A DNA stretch of 64,000 nucleotides, taken from Anastatus disparis. Lineage: Eukaryota > Arthropoda > Insecta > Hymenoptera > Eupelmidae. The stretch's first letter is position 1. Each line of letters starts with the position of its first letter. Position numbers and translations under genes: made by a program. Location of the stretch: NCBI GenBank assembly GCA_017163975.1, contig JAFFSR010000344.1:744001-808000 (forward strand), in the 5' to 3' direction. The notes beneath the pieces were generated by a model. That model saw nothing but the letters and a program-made list of their open reading frames with translations. It was not told where the DNA came from and did not search any database. This document shows positions 1 through 10,497 of the stretch, one piece after another.

Positions 1-2690
1 AACCTTCCTGAAGAAGTTATTTATAAATACCTGGAAGCTGCTTAAGTCTAAAATCTATAGAAACAATTTGATCTTAATGATTTTCTCAATGAACTTCTTA
101 AAGAAGTCGTTTGCAAAAACTTGGAATCGTCTAGGACCATATTTTATATCGGATTTTTTACCTCAGTGCCCCCCCCCCAAACTTCCTGAAGAACTTATTT
201 CTAGACACTTGGAAATTAATCAAATTCATTATTGGTACCAGGTCAGTGATTTCCACTTTAAACTTCCTGAAGAATTTAATTATAAATACCTGGAAGTTGC
301 TTAAGTCTAAAATCTATGCAAACGATTTGATCTTAATGATTTTCCCAATGAACTTCTTGAAGAAGTCGTTTGTAAACACTTGGAATCGTTTAGGACCATA
401 TTTTATATCAGATTTTCGACCTCAGTGCCCCTAACCTAAACTTCCTGAAGAAGTTATTTTTAGACACCTAGAAATCAATCAAATTTATTCTTGGTACCAG
501 GTCAGTGATTCTCACCTTAAACTTCCTGAAGAAGTTATTTATAAATACCTGGAAGCTGATTATATAAAGTTATTTGTAGACACCTAGAAGTCAATCGATT
601 ACACTATTGGTATCAGGTACTAGATCTCATTGAGTCCCACTTCAAATTTCCTGAAGAAAATGTTCATAATAACCTAGAAGTCGGCTAAGTCTAAAATTTG
701 TAATAACGATTTGATCTTAATGATTTTCTCAATAAATATCTTAAAGAAGTCGTTTGCAAAAACTTGGAATCGTCTAGGACCATATTTTATATCAGATTTT
801 TTACCTCAGTGCCCCCCCAAACTTCCTGAAGAACTTATTTCTAGACACTTAAAAATGAATCAAATTCATTATTGGTACCAGGTCAGTGATTCCCACCTTA
901 ACCTTCCTGAAGAAGTTATTTATAAATACCTGGAAGCTGCTTAAGTCTAAAATCTATAGAAACAATTTGATCTTAATGATTTTTCCACTGAACTTCTTGA
1001 AGAAGTCGTTTGTAAACACTTGGAATCGTTTAGGACCATATTTTATATCGGATTTTTTACCTCAGTTCCCCCCACCCTAAACTTCCTGAAGAAGTTATTT
1101 TTGGACACCTAGAAATCAATCAAATCCATTATTGGTACCAGGTATTGGATCTCAGTAATTCCTACTTCAAATATCCTTAAGAAATAGTTTATAAATATCT
1201 GGATGCTGTTTAAGTCTAAAATCCATGCAAACGATTTGATCTTAATGATTTTCCCAATGAACTTCTTGAAGAAGTCGTTTGTAAACACTTGGAATCGTTT
1301 AGGACCATATTTTATATCAGATTTTCGACCTCAGTGCCCCTAACCTAAACTTCCTGAAGAAGTTATTTTTAGACACCTAGAAATCAATCAAATTTATTCT
1401 TGTTACCAGGTCAGTGATTCTCACCTTAAACTTCCTGAAGAAGTTATTTATAAATACCTGGAAGCTGATTATATAAAGTTATTTGTAGACACCTAGAAGT
1501 CAATCGATTACACTATTGGTATCAGGTACTAGATCTCATTGAGTCCCACTTCAAATTTCCTGAAGAAAATGTTCATAATAACCTAGAAGTCGGCTAAGTC
1601 TAAAATTTGTAATAACGATTTGATCTTAATGATTTTCTCAATGAACTTCTTAAAGAAGTCGTTTGCAAACACTTGGAATCGTCTAGGACCATATTTTATA
1701 TCGGATTTTTTACCTTAGTTCCCCCTCCCCAAACTTCCTGAAGAACTTATTTCTAGACACATAGAAATTAATCAAATTCATTATTGGTACCAGGTCAGTG
1801 ATTCCCACCTTAAGCTTCCTGAAGAAGTTATTTATAAATACCTGGAAGCTGCTTAAGTCTAAAATCTATAGAAACAATTTGATCTTAATGATTTTTCCAC
1901 TGAACTTCTTGAAGAAGTCGTTTGTAAACACTTGGAATCGTTTAGGACCATATTTTATATCGGATTTTTTACCTCAGTTCCCCACACCTAAACTTCCTGA
2001 AGAAGTTATTTTTGGACACCTAGAAATCAATCAAATCCATTATTGGTACCAGGTATTGGATCTCAGTAATTCCTACTTCAAATATCCTTAAGAAATAGTT
2101 TATAAATATCTGGATGCTGTTTAAGTCTAAAATCTGTGCAAACGATTTGATCTTAATGATTTTCCCAATGAACTTCTTGAAGAAGTCGTTTGTAAACACT
2201 TGGAATCGTTTAGGACCATATTTTATATCAGATTTTCGACCTCAGTGCCCTTCACCCTAAACTTCCTGAAGAAGTTATTTTTGGACACCTAGAAATCAAT
2301 CAAATCCATTATTGGTACCAGGTATTGGATCTCAGTAAGTCCTACTTCAAATATCCTTAAGAAATAGTTTATAAATATCTGGAAGTTGCTTAAGTCTAAA
2401 ATCTATAGAAACAATTTGATCTTAATGATTTTTTCACTGAACTTCTTGAAGAAGTCGTTTGTAAACACTTGGAATCGTTTAGGACCATATTTTATATCAG
2501 ATTTTTGACCTCAGTGCCCCCCACCCTAAACTTCCCGAAGAAGTTATTTTTGGACACCTAGAAATCAATCAAATCCATTATTAGTACCAAGTATTGGATC
2601 TCAATGATTTTCACCTTAAACTTCCTGAAGAAATTGTTCATAAACAACTGGAAGTCGTCTAATTTTAATATTTGTACCAACGATTTGATC
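1..2690. repeat. Satellite array with ~260-bp monomers and a ~909-bp higher-order repeat
   Basis: The block reiterates a degenerate monomer with landmarks such as CTTCCTGAAGAAGTTATT, ATTGGTACCAGGT and TAGGACCATATTTTATATC. Landmark spacing is about 258-260 bp (near 1, 259, 519). Whole groups of monomers recur about 909 bp apart: the stretch from about 437 matches that from about 1345, and the copy near 900 matches that near 1808. This is a higher-order repeat. Short open frames inside it repeat with the monomer and are not genes. The array starts before the window and decays near 2690. Confidence 0.9.
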
Positions 2691-3340
2691 TTAATAATAT
2701 TATCATATTTAATAGCTTAATGATATTTCCATATTTTAAAGTAGCTCATTATTCATTGAATTATATTAAATGCTTTTGCAGATAGCCTATCAATTAAAGA
2801 TTTCAATTTAAAATCCTATAAAATTATATTAATTTTTAAATAGAAAATTATTATATACAAACCGATTAAAATGTTAGATTCTGGTGTTATGTAATAATTA
2901 CTATTGAATACAACTGAAAGATGCGAATCTGATAAATATTTAAATCCAATTTAATTCAAACGTAGATTATAATATAGAATCCAATTAAAGGTCAAGTTCA
3001 AAAATTTTTAACTATCGGTTTTAATTGAAGAAAGGCTGATACAAATTCCCAATTCAATCTCATTAATTTTTTTTATTGGTTTCAATTGATTTTTTTAAGC
3101 AGATTTATTATTTTGCAGTCAATGTAGGTATTCTTTTTATTTAATAATCTACATATAAAAATCATAATTATTTTTTCTGCAAATACATTTGTAGAAATTT
3201 GTGTAGATGATTAGTTTCATTACAAGATCATTAAATTTTTGCCTGAGAAGAACTTTTGAACATTAAAAATTATTTAGTATTTTAAATAATAGTTATTAAA
3301 AAAATTGTAAATTCTTAAATATTTTTATTAAAGTTGTAGT
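2691..3340. other. AT-rich spacer without a gene
   Basis: Very AT-rich DNA with short homopolymer runs. I see no open frame with coding character, no clear repeat unit and no RNA gene. Confidence 0.6.
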
Positions 3341-3620
3341 AACGAGGTGGGGCTTGACGCACTTGCCCAGTAGGTAAGCAATGGGGATTCTGGCTCCCCT
3401 CACCACTACTTCCTCAACTCACCTGTACAGGTGAAAATTATGTCGTCACCACCCACCACCTACAACTCACCGCTCACCTGTACAGCTGCATAACGTCATG
3501 CGTCAACCCATCAGCACCCGCAGGCGCGAGTGTGACGTCATGCAAATTTAGGAAGCACACTCCCCGATCCCCGATCTCCGATCTATTGTAAAAAAGAAGA
3601 GAAAGAGAAAGAGTTGTACA
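3341..3620. other. GC-richer segment with short palindromes left of viral element 1
   Basis: A sudden GC-rich island of about 200 bp contains the palindrome ACCTGTACAGGT near 3420, a second CACCTGTACAG near 3477, and CGTCATGCGTCAACCC / TGACGTCATGC direct repeats. It ends in CCGATCCCCGATCTCCGATC near 3563. It lies just outside the leftmost gene of viral element 1, so it could be a decayed element end or regulatory DNA. No matching inverted copy was found on the right side of that element. Confidence 0.4.
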
Positions 3621-3784
3621 ATTCTTGGAATCATAAGACTTAAATAAGAAGACTGTTAAGTATTATTTAAAAAATTAATCTTTCTTATTTAAATGGGATG
3701 AGGGTTGAGAAATAAAAATGCACAATTAAATATAATTTTCATTTATTTTTTTAAATAATCAGCACTTTTTTTTGAGTACAGGAT

Positions 3785-4677
3785 CAATAATACGTTTTAT
3801 TCGTTCTATGCGTATCTTGAAACGCTCATGATCACATGCAATTTTTTTCCATTCTCCATGGAAAGCCGCCTGACTCGCATACTTCCACACGTACATTACG
3901 TGTATTTCAGGCTATTCCTTGAAATGTATTTTTTCCATTTTTAAGTATTTTTAGCACACTGTAGGCAATCTCTTTTCAATGGTGCAAATGGAGTCTCCTT
4001 TGTGTGTTCATGACAACGCAAACAAGCCTGAATTTAGGATCACGTTTCAACTGTTCTGGAATTTTATCCCAGGTCTGCTCAATACTTTTTTCTCCAAAAG
4101 TTGTGAGGAAAGATTTGGGTAATTAAGGTATATCAGCAGGGCTCATGAATGACAGGTGCTCCGTTTGAAAGAATATTCTGAGTGATCGTTCAAGCGATGG
4201 TGTATTATCAAGATAGTATTTCTTTAACAGAAGCACATTGCGATGAGCACAGTGCGCTTTGAATAAAAACTTGTGATGTGGACATAACTTTTCCAATATA
4301 TAATAATTCAGTTTTTGTAATGATGGAAAACCAAAAGTTTCAAGATCACACACGTGAAAGCCAAACTTTTCGAGCCACTGTTTTTTCTCACTACCCTTGA
4401 CGTATACAATTTGCGCATCACTCAATATTTCTCGTAGAATATTCCCGAGTTCTTCGTATGCCAATTCACCTGAATTCTAAGATAATCCGTGATAATTTCG
4501 CTCTAACCATAAGTTCGTAGATTTATACTTAGCAGAAAGTCTACACCAAGGTTGTGGTGGTTTAAACATGAATACCAATGTTCTAGAATTATCACGGAGT
4601 GGAATTATTGCCAATTCTTTCACAACAAAATCGTTGACAGGCTGCTTAAAACCTTGTACATCCAGTACGTACTCCAT
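3785..4677 (-). pseudogene. Viral element 1: conserved 'VDxQGF' protein, broken
   Basis: The frame starts at ATG 4677 (MEYVLDVQGF...) and runs to 4123 interrupted by TAG at 4479-4477, directly after HGLS, where a Trp codon is plausible. It ends at TAA 4125-4123 but stays open in frame to about 4040. A frame change then gives a zinc-binding-like tail with CLRCH and RDCLQC pairs, and a further fragment follows to about 3785. Visible blocks are VDxQGF, VKELAI, a WLERNYHG block, YVKGxxKxxWL, CDLE, and CPHHKFLFKAHCAHRN. The same block order occurs at 27814 in viral element 2. I know this arrangement as a conserved uncharacterised protein of insect-genome DNA-virus-like elements; an RNase H/exonuclease-like fold is only inference. 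It is the distal gene of the leftward cluster, 56 bp after the capsid-like gene. Confidence 0.65.
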
Positions 4678-4732
4678 TGTGACTGACTACTGCTGCAGCT
4701 TCACCTCTTTATTTATACTGATCTCCCCACCT

Positions 4733-5886
4733 CTAGATAAGTTTTTTAACATCCCCACTTATGGGATTATATTCAACAATACGATCATGTAAGATCAAAC
4801 AGTAGGCTGAAGTTCCAGCTGGAAAGTCTTCTTTAACCTCAAATTCAAGACATGCGTCTACTGGAGCCTGCTTCAATGACTCATTCTGTTTGGAGCAATC
4901 TATGACGATGAGAGGAGCGTAAGTTAAGAATTCATTCTTTTTGAGCAAGGGTTCTGCTTCTTTATTGTAGTATGCCATTTGAAAATTAATATACATATCA
5001 TATAGTAGAGCGTATTGGTTATGTGCGACATCAAGATTTAAATTTCCATAAGGATAATACTGAGAGTTGCGAAAGAGTTTGACGTTGCTTATATTGCAAT
5101 GATCAAACCGACTAGCATTAGCTCTTCTCTGTCCTTTACGATTGGTCTGAAAACCTATAATGACGAAACGTGGTTTCTCCAGCTGGTTCGATGTTTTCAC
5201 ACATACTTAAGTAAGTGTATCTTAAACTTGTCTGATATATTTACATAAGGCATTAACCACTCTATTTTAATCAATTCAATCTTGAAATTCTCGAGATTTT
5301 GTTGACCAGTTAGCATTGTTTGTATAACAGATTTTACATCGTTTCTCGATATAGTGAGAATGAGTTCATGCTTAGTGTTGACTACAATTTTACGATAGTC
5401 TTCGGCAAAGCCTAAAATTATACTCAGTGGTATTGATACATCGAAGAAACCCTCATTATTGGTAACCTGTTGAGTTTCTCCAATATCAAGCCAACCAGCA
5501 CTCTCTAAATGATAGCTCTGACTAGGATTGAATGACAGCAAACCTTTCATAATACTTGTCAATCCCACATTCTTGCATCGGTCGATTTCAATGGCATTTA
5601 TTTCATAACGAATCTCTTCAAAGAGATGACAGATGGCGTTATTAATTAGTTTTGTATTCGTGACAACAGTATTGTCAGCTTTGAGCAGTCTTCCACAAAC
5701 GTGTAAAGAGCTGCGAGATGGTAGGAGACAAAGATCTTGATGTTGTATTGATATGCAAATCTTATCGCTATTGCTATACGCTGATGGAGTATATGGTTGA
5801 TGAGCATGAATCTCATAATGTACCACAGACTCATCGAAAGTTACAAGTGACTGTATGCTTAGTATTTCTGCTATTTTTCTGAACAC
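4733..5886 (-). pseudogene. Viral element 1: putative major capsid (double jelly-roll type) protein, frame-broken
   Basis: Two overlapping open frames on the minus strand make up the gene: 229 codons (5886-5197) and 155 codons (5200-4733), joined by a frame break at about 5200. The second part contains QLEKPRFVIIGFQTNRK, FDHCNISNVKLF, NLNLDVAHNQYALLYDMY, APLIVIDCSKQNESLK and AYCLILHDRIVEYNPISG. I recognise this pattern from capsid-like proteins of insect endogenous Polinton/adinto-type elements; the double jelly-roll assignment rests on position and length. The first frame opens with GTG, not ATG (5886-5884), so the initiator may be mutated. The segment expected around the break looks shortened. 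Neighbours are the 52-aa basic protein upstream and the VDxQGF protein downstream, as in a compact viral structural cluster. Confidence 0.6.
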
Positions 5887-5904
5887 AGCAAAAGAATGTG
5901 CAAA

Positions 5905-6063
5905 TTACTTTTTTCCAGGAATGACTCTTAGACCGAGACTTTTGAGAAACTGGATGTTTTGACGTGTTAATGCTTTGAGAACTCGATGACGACTGACTAC
6001 TCGCTGACATGGTGTACTGTTTATATAACCTCGACCAACTTTCACATTATACACAATACCCAT
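5905..6063 (-). CDS. Viral element 1: intact 52-aa basic protein
   Basis: ATG at 6063-6061 to TAA at 5907-5905 gives 52 codons beginning MGIVYNVKVGRGYINSTPCQ, rich in Arg and Lys, with the cluster RVVSRHRVLKALTRQN and ending RVIPGKK. It starts two bases after the stop of the penton-like gene and its stop lies about 20 bases before the capsid-like frame, so it is embedded in a tightly packed cluster. The size and charge suggest a DNA-binding or core protein; that role is inference. It has no nonsense or frame break although most neighbours do. Confidence 0.6.
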   Translation of the reverse strand: MGIVYNVKVGRGYINSTPCQRVVSRHRVLKALTRQNIQFLKSLGLRVIPGKK

Positions 6064-6065
6064 GT

Positions 6066-6755
6066 TTATGATGTGGGTTTCATGGGTAGTCTAATCGTTA
6101 TAGTTTCACTACGTAAATTAACCAAACCTATGTCTTGATCTACAATACGTAGCTGTATATAATCAATACGATTGCTGGTGATTGGAAGATAAATGACTTT
6201 TGATGGTACTTCAATGATTTTATAGCCTGGAGGTACAGCTGGAAAAAATTCGTGTATAGTGTGTACTTTGTGTTCGTTTCTGTATGCGCCAGCAGTAATA
6301 TTACATTCAACGCGTAAAGCGTTCACCTTTAGAATAGCTACAGGTGAATCTGAATGGTGAACTGCGTTTGCAGCTAGAATGCGTCGAGTGAAACCCAACA
6401 GTTTGCCAATCGAGTCTTGTAGTTGAAAATCAATCGTGTGACTACACTTTATTCTACTACGAAGAGTACTATTATTTGGTTTGATGCTAAGAACAATGCC
6501 TTTTGGTAGAAGCATTTCTTGCAAACAGCTTTCAATATCTTCAATTTCATAACTCCTAGTTGGTAAAGTGATTACTTCCTCACCGACATAAAACTTGTTG
6601 TTTCTTGAATCAATGTTGGTTACTAAGTCGAAAGTTAAAAGTTCTACTAATCCGAGAACGTAATTTTTACTCTGTAAAAGTTCAATTGGTGGGAAATATT
6701 GAGCTTCCAGTATCGATGACGTTCCCGATAAATTCAGAGTCAATGAATCTTCCAT
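6066..6755 (-). CDS. Viral element 1: penton-like minor capsid protein
   Basis: An intact 229-codon frame from ATG 6755 to TAA 6068-6066. Recognisable stretches are FPPIELLQSKNYVLGLVELL, SIKPNNSTLRS, IDFQLQDSIGKLLGF, ALRVECNITAGAY and EFFPAVPPGYKIIEVPS, with a beta-rich hydrophobic pattern. I know this layout from the minor capsid / penton-like proteins of insect Polinton-type elements; a single jelly-roll fold at the capsid vertex is the family expectation. It sits between the protease and the 52-aa basic protein, with a 2-bp gap to the latter. It is the longest unbroken gene of element 1. Function is assigned from family memory and context, not from a search. Confidence 0.65.
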   Translation of the reverse strand: MEDSLTLNLSGTSSILEAQYFPPIELLQSKNYVLGLVELLTFDLVTNIDSRNNKFYVGEEVITLPTRSYEIEDIESCLQEMLLPKGIVLSIKPNNSTLRSRIKCSHTIDFQLQDSIGKLLGFTRRILAANAVHHSDSPVAILKVNALRVECNITAGAYRNEHKVHTIHEFFPAVPPGYKIIEVPSKVIYLPITSNRIDYIQLRIVDQDIGLVNLRSETITIRLPMKPTS

Positions 6756-6801
6756 GAGTACCCAGACGCTACTGACTTTAATTAACCAATGTACACTTAT
6801 T

Positions 6802-7125
6802 TTATAAGCTTTTACACAGAAATTTTAAACATAGATGCCCACATTCGTAAGTATCATAATTTTGATATCTCTCATAATTATATTTAATGTTCTTAACTTT
6901 GAGGTATTGCATAAGATCTAAGGGTGGTTGTAAGTCTCCAAAGCTATCAAAATATACAACATCATTGCTAAGTTTGCGGTAAGCTACCCAATGTGTGCCT
7001 GGTCCACTCTCATCATCCAGATTAATTATTGCCGATTTCCGGTCATATGGTCCACCAGTTAGCAGTACGTTTCGCATGAAAACTCCACGAAAATATGGAA
7101 TTTTCAAGATTCTAGCGTATTTCAT
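6802..7125 (-). CDS. Viral element 1: adenain-like maturation cysteine protease
   Basis: A 107-codon frame (ATG 7125) shows the adenain/Ulp1-type pattern: GTHWVAY with His at residue 45, YFDSFG with Asp at 60, a Gln at about 88 and ECGHLC with the nucleophile Cys at 95. It ends soon after, in KFLCKSL. Adenains process viral structural precursors. The same frame stays open upstream of the ATG to about 7180, where a run of nine A (7174-7182 on the minus strand) separates it from the preceding open frame. A slip in that run has probably cut off the true N-terminus. The gene follows the PLA2 protein and precedes the penton-like protein. Confidence 0.75.
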   Translation of the reverse strand: MKYARILKIPYFRGVFMRNVLLTGGPYDRKSAIINLDDESGPGTHWVAYRKLSNDVVYFDSFGDLQPPLDLMQYLKVKNIKYNYERYQNYDTYECGHLCLKFLCKSL

Positions 7126-7150
7126 TAAATCAACATCAGTTAGAGCCCTT

Positions 7151-7974
7151 TTAGGTAGTTTTACATGTAAGTGCTTTTTTTTTACTTATACGTCCCCCTT
7201 TGTTAGGCTTCAAATGAACGCCATAGCCTTTTTTGTGTAATTTCAAATAAAGACCTTTACCAAGAGCAATAGCTTGTTTTATTATGACGTTGACTTTCAT
7301 CAAGTTGTCGTTTCGCGATGCTAGCATCATTAACAGCTTTTACTATACCAGCAGCACCACCTGCTAATGCTCCCGTAGCACTCAAACCAGCAAAGAGTGG
7401 TATTAAAAATTATAAAAATCCGCCAACTTTTGATGGAACTGGTAGAACACGTGGAAATCAAATATTCTTTTTACCGCCAGCTTTTTTAATGACTATACGA
7501 GCACCTTTCAAAGCTGTACGAATGACTTTACGAGCATCGGTATTTGGTATCAAAGACTTGGAGGCAGCTTTAAGCACTCTTGATAGAGTCATGCGCAGTT
7601 TTTTCTTCTTCTTCTTCTCATTCTTTAAACCCATTCTAAATTTCGATTTTACTTTTATGGCTTTTGTAATAGCGTAGGCAGCAGCCTTCTCATCAATACC
7701 TGAATCTTTAGCCTTAACTCGTTGCCAAACTTTTTCTGCTACGATCTGCAGCGTTCCTCGCCTCAATGTTCTCTCGATTTTGTGAGTAAGCAATATCGTG
7801 CTCTTTGCAGGCTGCATCAAGTGGATTGATTCCAGGATCACCACGAGCAAGACGTTTTGCTAGTTTGGTCCCAGGTCCACAGTATTGATAGCCCGGTATA
7901 TGAAGTTCAAATGGAAGCTTATTGATGAGGGTGTTTACAAGACCATGCCAACTTTTTCGCTTGTGTACAATCAT
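7151..7974 (-). pseudogene. Viral element 1: PLA2-domain capsid protein, several breaks
   Basis: From ATG 7974 the frame gives a parvovirus/adintovirus-type phospholipase A2 core: the calcium loop YCGPGTKL, then GINPLDAACKEHDIAY with the His-Asp catalytic pair. In capsid-borne PLA2 the enzyme opens endosomal membranes during entry. Frame changes at about 7745, then a Lys-rich segment follows (including seven Lys in a row), TGA at 7460-7458, TAA at 7412-7410, a hydrophobic Gly/Ala stretch (IPLFAGLSATGALAGGAAGI), another frame break near 7290, and a short basic tail to 7151. The ATG lies next to the 25-bp repeat block. Whether the tail belongs to this protein or to the protease cannot be decided from one broken copy. 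Confidence 0.75.
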
Positions 7975-8080
7975 GATCCTTTTTACTGTACACAATAATG
8001 ATCCTTTTTACGGTACACAATAATGATCCTTTTTATTGTACACAATAATGATCCTTTTTACTGTACACAATAATGATCCT
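7963..8080. repeat. Four 25-bp tandem repeats in the divergent promoter of viral element 1
   Basis: Four near-identical 25-bp units (7981-8005, 8006-8030, 8031-8055, 8056-8080) and one partial unit at 7963-7980. Each holds GTACACAATAATGATCC, and three of the four have the dyad TGTACA. They lie exactly between the leftward PLA2 gene (ATG 7974) and the rightward ATPase gene (ATG 8179), so they could be protein-binding sites of a bidirectional promoter or replication iterons. The leftmost unit overlaps the first codons of the PLA2 frame. Confidence 0.8.
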
Positions 8081-8178
8081 TACACCTTCATGGTTGATTG
8101 AGTACTGAGCTCACATCTATACAAATGATTCATTTATGGTATTGCGATCAGTCGGCTGTGAAAAAGTAAACAGTTAAC
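8081..8178. promoter_or_regulatory. Intergenic region upstream of the element-1 ATPase
   Basis: About 100 bp between the 25-bp repeat block and ATG 8179. It is presumably part of the bidirectional promoter; no strong TATA box is visible. Confidence 0.35.
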
Positions 8179-8879
8179 ATGGATTTCCGACCACAAAGTG
8201 TCAAATTACTAGTGTCGAATTTTGATACTATTACACAGCAACAAACGTCGCAGAAACGTCATGGAGAATTATTACCCAATAGTATACGTGCTGTGTTTTG
8301 TGGTCCTTCAGGCTGTGGTAAAACTAATACATTGCTTACTCTTATAACACATGCAAATGGATTGAAATTTGAAAACGTTTACGTATATTCAAAATCGCTT
8401 TATCAGCCAAAGTACAAGTTTCTCGAGAAACTGCTAAAGCCGATAAAGGGTATACAATATTTTGCATTTAGTGAGCACGAAGCCGTAGTAGCTCCCCAAG
8501 ATGTTCTTCCAAATTTCATAATGATGTTTGACGATGTGGCTTGTGAAAAGCAAGATAATATAAGAGCATTTTTCTGTATGGGAGACATAAAAATGTAGAT
8601 TGTTTCTATCTTTGTCAGTCATATGCTCATGTACCTAAACATTTAGTTCGAGACAATGTAAATTTACTGGTAATATTTAGACAATATGATATGAATCTCA
8701 AACACATATACAATGATCATGTGAATCCTGATATGTCATATACACAATTTAAGGATTTGTGTTCATCATGTTGGGGAAATTGTAAATATGCATTCCTCAC
8801 AATTGACAAAGAACGTGAGCTAAATGTTGGTTGTTATAGGAAAGGTTTTGACTGTTTTGTCATAAATATAGGAAATTGA
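8179..8879 (+). pseudogene. Viral element 1: genome-packaging ATPase (FtsK/HerA-A32 type), one frameshift
   Basis: ATG at 8179. Walker A is GPSGCGKT at residues 42-49 and Walker B is IMMFDD at about 114-119, the usual layout of the A32-like packaging ATPases of Polintons and related viruses. The frame breaks at about 8580 and stops at 8598, but the next frame carries a continuation with CQSYAHVPKHLVRDN, IFRQYDMNL and a Cys-containing C-terminus ending at TGA 8877-8879. The total of about 230 residues is the usual family length. It is the first gene of the rightward arm, opposite the structural cluster. Confidence 0.75.
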
Positions 8880-8921
8880 GTGTAAATCAAGTAGTACATT
8901 GTAGAACGTTGGACAGTCAAC

Positions 8922-9314
8922 ATGGCGAATTTTCAACGTGAAAAAAATATTCTCCATCAGATTATAAAATCTAGAGAAGCAATCAAACGTAAACATAAAC
9001 TATTGAAACAGGGTAAAGCTGATTTCGAAAAAGCTTTCAGTGAAACATTCAAACCTGTTGTTGATCCACTTGAAAAACTTGTAAATATATCTGAAATAAA
9101 TAAAAAAAATTTCAGATTACAAGATGAAGCTAAGCATACTAGTACGCTTTTTCAACATTTTATGGTCATTTCTTTGGTATCATTATTACTAATAACCTAT
9201 TTTTATATACATTTTCTACGTTCAAATTTCTACCAGGGAGTAGTTCGATTTCATTCATCAAATTTTTTCATCGTCATTGTCAAAGTGTTACATGTTGAGA
9301 ATAAAAAATACTAA
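8922..9314 (+). CDS. Viral element 1: coiled-coil protein, probably truncated
   Basis: ATG 8922, 130 codons. The first about 70 residues are highly charged and helical (NILHQIIKSREAIKRKHKLL, then KQGKADFEKAFSETFKPV), a pattern I associate with a conserved protein of these insect elements. From about residue 78 the sequence changes to a hydrophobic run (FMVISLVSLLLITYFYIHFL) and then unstructured sequence, possibly where the original gene was cut and flanking DNA reads through. It starts 42 bp after the ATPase. It is the last recognisable gene on this arm. Confidence 0.5.
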   Translation: MANFQREKNILHQIIKSREAIKRKHKLLKQGKADFEKAFSETFKPVVDPLEKLVNISEINKKNFRLQDEAKHTSTLFQHFMVISLVSLLLITYFYIHFLRSNFYQGVVRFHSSNFFIVIVKVLHVENKKY

Positions 9315-10051
9315 TTGTAAAACTCTATTACAAATAGATAAGTTAATATGAAAAAACTGCTATCAGGGGAAATGAAAATCATTAAAAGAAAAAGAATGAT
9401 GTATGTATGGACATATGTTAATGCATAAAAAAAGTTTAAGAGGCGACTGTATAGCTCTGTCCTTACCCTATCTAAATTTTCGTTATAATTAACGAATTAA
9501 AAAAATTATGTTAGTGAAAGGTTTTTAGTGATTTTATAAAAGATTATATTGTTAAATGATTTTACATGAATGTTTTACATGAATGTTTTTTGTAATTGCA
9601 ACATATTGAAAACTTGACTATGCATCAATGATTTCATACATTTTGAAAGTTTGGTTTTTATAATAATTATAATGTAGCTGATAAGTAATATGAAAATAAA
9701 AATTAATTATTTGAATTTTACTTTACGATTAAATTGATATTTCATTTAGAATAGAAATTATACCGTTGACAATATTAACCACATTTTATTATTTAAAAAG
9801 TTTATATTAAGAGATTAGATGAAAAATTAATATTTTTTGTAAAAAGCAAACTTGACGAAATTTAACCTTTTTTAAAGGTTTTTCAGCTAGAGATTAATTA
9901 TAATCTCAAATCCTGTAAGTTTTTTATTGATGTATTTAGGAGAGCTTAAAGAATCATCGAATCTTGTCTTTTTTTCTTGAAAAACCAAATTTTTACTTTA
10001 AACTTATAATTAAATTCGAGCAAATTTAAAAAGTTAACAAAAGAGTTTAAG
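9315..10051. other. AT-rich spacer, no gene seen
   Basis: Plain AT-rich DNA right of viral element 1. No open frame, no terminal repeat of the viral element, and no mobile element boundary could be identified. Confidence 0.5.
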
Positions 10052-10325
10052 CACATGACTGATTCCATTCAGATTCATGCAGGCCGTCACTGACGATTTT
10101 TTTTTCTCTTCTAAGTGATAAAAATACCTTCCAAAATGTATATTTACAGCGCATTTAGCGTTGGGTGTAAAAATGAAAATTAAAAAATTGAAAATGAACC
10201 TCAATTTTCAAGTTGCTGTAGCTCCGTCAATTTTTGACTTTTTTTGGAGGTTTTTTTGATAAAAATGGGCGAAATTTAGTCTAGTTTTAAATCCCGTTTT
10301 GATTTTTGCGATACGAGTTGATTTC
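10052..10325 (-). repeat. Dispersed repeat, copy 1 (inverted copy at 28436-28756)
   Basis: On the minus strand this stretch matches 28436-28756 almost throughout. Shared landmarks include ATTGACGGAGCTAC, TTTTACACCCAAC and CAGTGACGGC. Both copies lie just right of a viral element, but nothing in the repeat resembles a viral gene. Confidence 0.75.
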
Positions 10326-10497
10326 TCTGAGTCATTCATGAAAAACCGAAAAAAAAAGATTTTTTCAAACGCAATTTTCTCAAAAACTATATTTTTTTTT
10401 TTGAAATTTTGATATGATTTTATACATGAAAAATACTAACTTTTAAAATAGGTGAGAATATGCCATTTTGCCTTATTTTTTTTAAACAGATTTTTAA

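Noticed and set aside
68..2091. Several 60-97-codon open frames in the satellite
   Set aside because: They recur with the satellite period, several start with non-ATG codons, and they show no coding constraint.
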